Source: Streptomyces marinisediminis
Lineage (GTDB): Bacteria; Actinomycetota; Actinomycetes; Streptomycetales; Streptomycetaceae
Length of the DNA stretch: 64,000 bases
Direction of reading: 5' to 3'
Assembly: GCF_026262575.1 (NCBI RefSeq)
Contig: NZ_JAPKFL010000006.1
Location: 62,001 to 126,000, forward strand
The position numbers and the translations under genes were made by a program. Positions 62,660 to 64,000 of the stretch are shown here, one piece after another; within the stretch, counting starts at the first letter, position 1, and each line of letters opens with the position of its first letter. The notes under the pieces are model-generated. The model saw nothing but the letters and a program-made list of their open reading frames with translations. It was not told where the DNA came from and ran no database searches.

Positions 62660-63772
62660 ATGAACGCGACGCTCCGTCGTGCCGCAGCCGTCCTCGCCGC
62701 CTCCGCCGCGGCCGTCTCGCTCGCCGCCTGCGGCAGCGCCGAACAAGCCGGTGAAAACGGCGGTTCGGACGGCAAGAACGGCGACCGGAAGGACGGTCCG
62801 CTCTCCATCGGCCTGCTGCTGCCGGAGGACCAGACCGCCCGCTACGAGAAGTTCGACCGCCCGCTGATCGAGGGGAAGATCGAGCAGCTCTGCCCCGACT
62901 GCACGGTCACCTACGTCAACGCCAAGCAGGACGCGTCCGTCCAGCAGCAGCAGATGAACTCGATGATCACCAAGCAGGTCGACGTGATCATCCTGGACGC
63001 CGTGGACGCCAAGTCCATCGCGGGCTCGGTCCAGGCCGCCGACGACGCCGGTATCCCCGTCGTCGCCTACGACCGCCTCGCCGAAGGCCCGATCGACGCG
63101 TACACCTCCTTCGACAACGAGGAGGTCGGCCGGGTCCAGGGCACCGCGCTGCTGGAGGAGATCGGGAAGGCCGGCGGTGACGGGCAGATCGTCATGATGA
63201 ACGGCTCGCCCACCGACCCCAACGCCGCCATGTTCAAGAAGGGCGCCCTGTCGGTGCTGGAGGGCGAGGTCGAGATCGGCAAGTCCTACGACACCACGGA
63301 GTGGAAGCCGAGCGAGGCCAACAAGAACATGAACGGCGCCATCGCCGCGCTCGGCGAGGAGAACATCGTCGGCGTCTACTCGGCCAACGACGGCATGGCC
63401 GGCGGCATCATCACCGCGCTCAAGGAGGCGGACTTCGCCGAGCTGCCGCCCGTCACCGGGCAGGACGCCGAGATCGCCGGCGTCCAGCGGATCGTGGCCG
63501 GCGAGCAGTTCATGAGCGTCTACAAGCCGTACCGCCCGGAGGCCGAGGCGGCGGCCGAGATGGCCATCGCGCTGGCCCGGGGGGAGGAGCCCGAGGCCGA
63601 GTCGACCGTGGACAGCGCCACCACCGAGGGGGTGCCGGCCACGCTCATCACGCCGGTGGCGCTCACCGTGGACAACCTCGAGGAGACGGTCTTCAAGGAC
63701 GGCCTGTACACGCTGGAGGAGGTCTGCACGCCCGAGTACCGCACCGCGTGCGAGGAAGCGGGCCTGATGTAA
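62660..63772 (+). CDS. xylF: Xylose-type ABC transporter substrate-binding lipoprotein, XylF
   Basis: 370 residues from the ATG at 62660, behind GGGAGG. A lipoprotein signal ends LAAC. The periplasmic-binding-protein type I fold of the RbsB/XylF group follows: [66 protein letters not shown] and VTGQDAE. Residues of the XylF branch ([12 protein letters not shown]) favour xylose or a similar pentose. The ATPase gene follows 74 bases later. In S. coelicolor xylFGH lie next to rok7B7, as here. Confidence 0.92.
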   Translation: MNATLRRAAAVLAASAAAVSLAACGSAEQAGENGGSDGKNGDRKDGPLSIGLLLPEDQTARYEKFDRPLIEGKIEQLCPDCTVTYVNAKQDASVQQQQMNSMITKQVDVIILDAVDAKSIAGSVQAADDAGIPVVAYDRLAEGPIDAYTSFDNEEVGRVQGTALLEEIGKAGGDGQIVMMNGSPTDPNAAMFKKGALSVLEGEVEIGKSYDTTEWKPSEANKNMNGAIAALGEENIVGVYSANDGMAGGIITALKEADFAELPPVTGQDAEIAGVQRIVAGEQFMSVYKPYRPEAEAAAEMAIALARGEEPEAESTVDSATTEGVPATLITPVALTVDNLEETVFKDGLYTLEEVCTPEYRTACEEAGLM

Positions 63773-63846
63773 GCGGCCGCCGCCCCGTCCCCGGGCCGCC
63801 CGCCGCCGCTCCGCTCCTTCGCACCCCTCCCCAGGAGTTGATCCCC

Positions 63847-64000
63847 ATGTCCGCTACGCCGGTACTGGCGTTGCGCGGAGTCTCCAAGCGCTTCGGCGCC
63901 GTGCAGGCGCTCACCGACGTCCACCTGGCCGTCCACGCGGGCGAAGTGGTCGCCCTCGTCGGCGACAACGGCGCCGGGAAGTCCACGCTCGTCAAGGCCA
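63847..64000 (+). CDS. xylG: Xylose ABC transporter ATPase XylG (3' end beyond the window)
   Basis: The first 51 codons are present, ATG behind CCAGGAG. The sequence [20 protein letters not shown] and Walker [15 protein letters not shown] are typical for the first ATPase half of sugar-type tandem ATPases (XylG/RbsA). It would power uptake with XylF and a permease XylH outside the window. The frame runs to the end. Confidence 0.92.
   Translation, partial: MSATPVLALRGVSKRFGAVQALTDVHLAVHAGEVVALVGDNGAGKSTLVKA

Overview
The window is high-GC actinobacterial DNA, almost certainly Streptomyces or a close relative. It has GTG/ATG starts behind GGAGG-type ribosome sites, many 4-base start/stop overlaps, Tat and lipoprotein exporters, and a right-hand segment (about 51-64 kb) whose gene order (MurA paralogue, aconitase, ngcEFG-like chitobiose transporter, rok7B7-like regulator, xylFG) matches the S. 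coelicolor SCO5998-SCO6011 neighbourhood as I remember it.

Layout. (1) 1-2361: the N-terminal 787 residues of PglY, the BREX type 2 (phage growth limitation) ATPase, running off the left edge. (2) 2646-16305: a collagen-use island with a secreted S1 protease, a secreted M9 collagenase, a six-gene set for trans-4-hydroxyproline catabolism (three-subunit D-hydroxyproline dehydrogenase, DapA-family deaminase, hydroxyproline 2-epimerase, semialdehyde dehydrogenase), a GntR/FCD regulator and an M24 X-Pro peptidase. (3) 16.8-26.1 kb: small conserved actinobacterial genes, two ABC exporter sets, a hypothetical protein and a second-copy-looking histidyl-tRNA synthetase. (4) 26.8-36.7 kb: a class I FxLD-type lanthipeptide cluster (51-residue precursor, full-length LanB, a separate SpaB_C-like protein, LanC, a PCMT-like methyltransferase, a phosphotransferase and a NUDIX hydrolase) beside an XRE/DUF397 pair, bracketed by two near-identical hairpins. 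(5) 36.8-45.2 kb: PglX and PglW of the same BREX-2 system. (6) 45.5-51.1 kb: ArsR/CDF metal efflux, small enzymes, a tectonin-repeat protein, an esterase. (7) 51.3-64 kb: the core-genome segment listed above.

How it works together. The BREX-2 locus is split: pglWX and pglY point the same way but are separated by about 34.4 kb of cargo. The left cargo forms a logical pathway: extracellular proteases cut collagen, the M24 enzyme trims X-Pro/X-Hyp peptides, and the hydroxyproline genes convert Hyp to 2-oxoglutarate. The right cargo is a compact RiPP factory. The middle of PglX (about residues 464-881) is visibly poorer in GC than everything around it, as expected if its target-recognition part was replaced by recombination.

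No rRNA, tRNA, CRISPR array, intact transposase or integrase was recognised. All assignments come from reading sequence and motifs; no database search was run.
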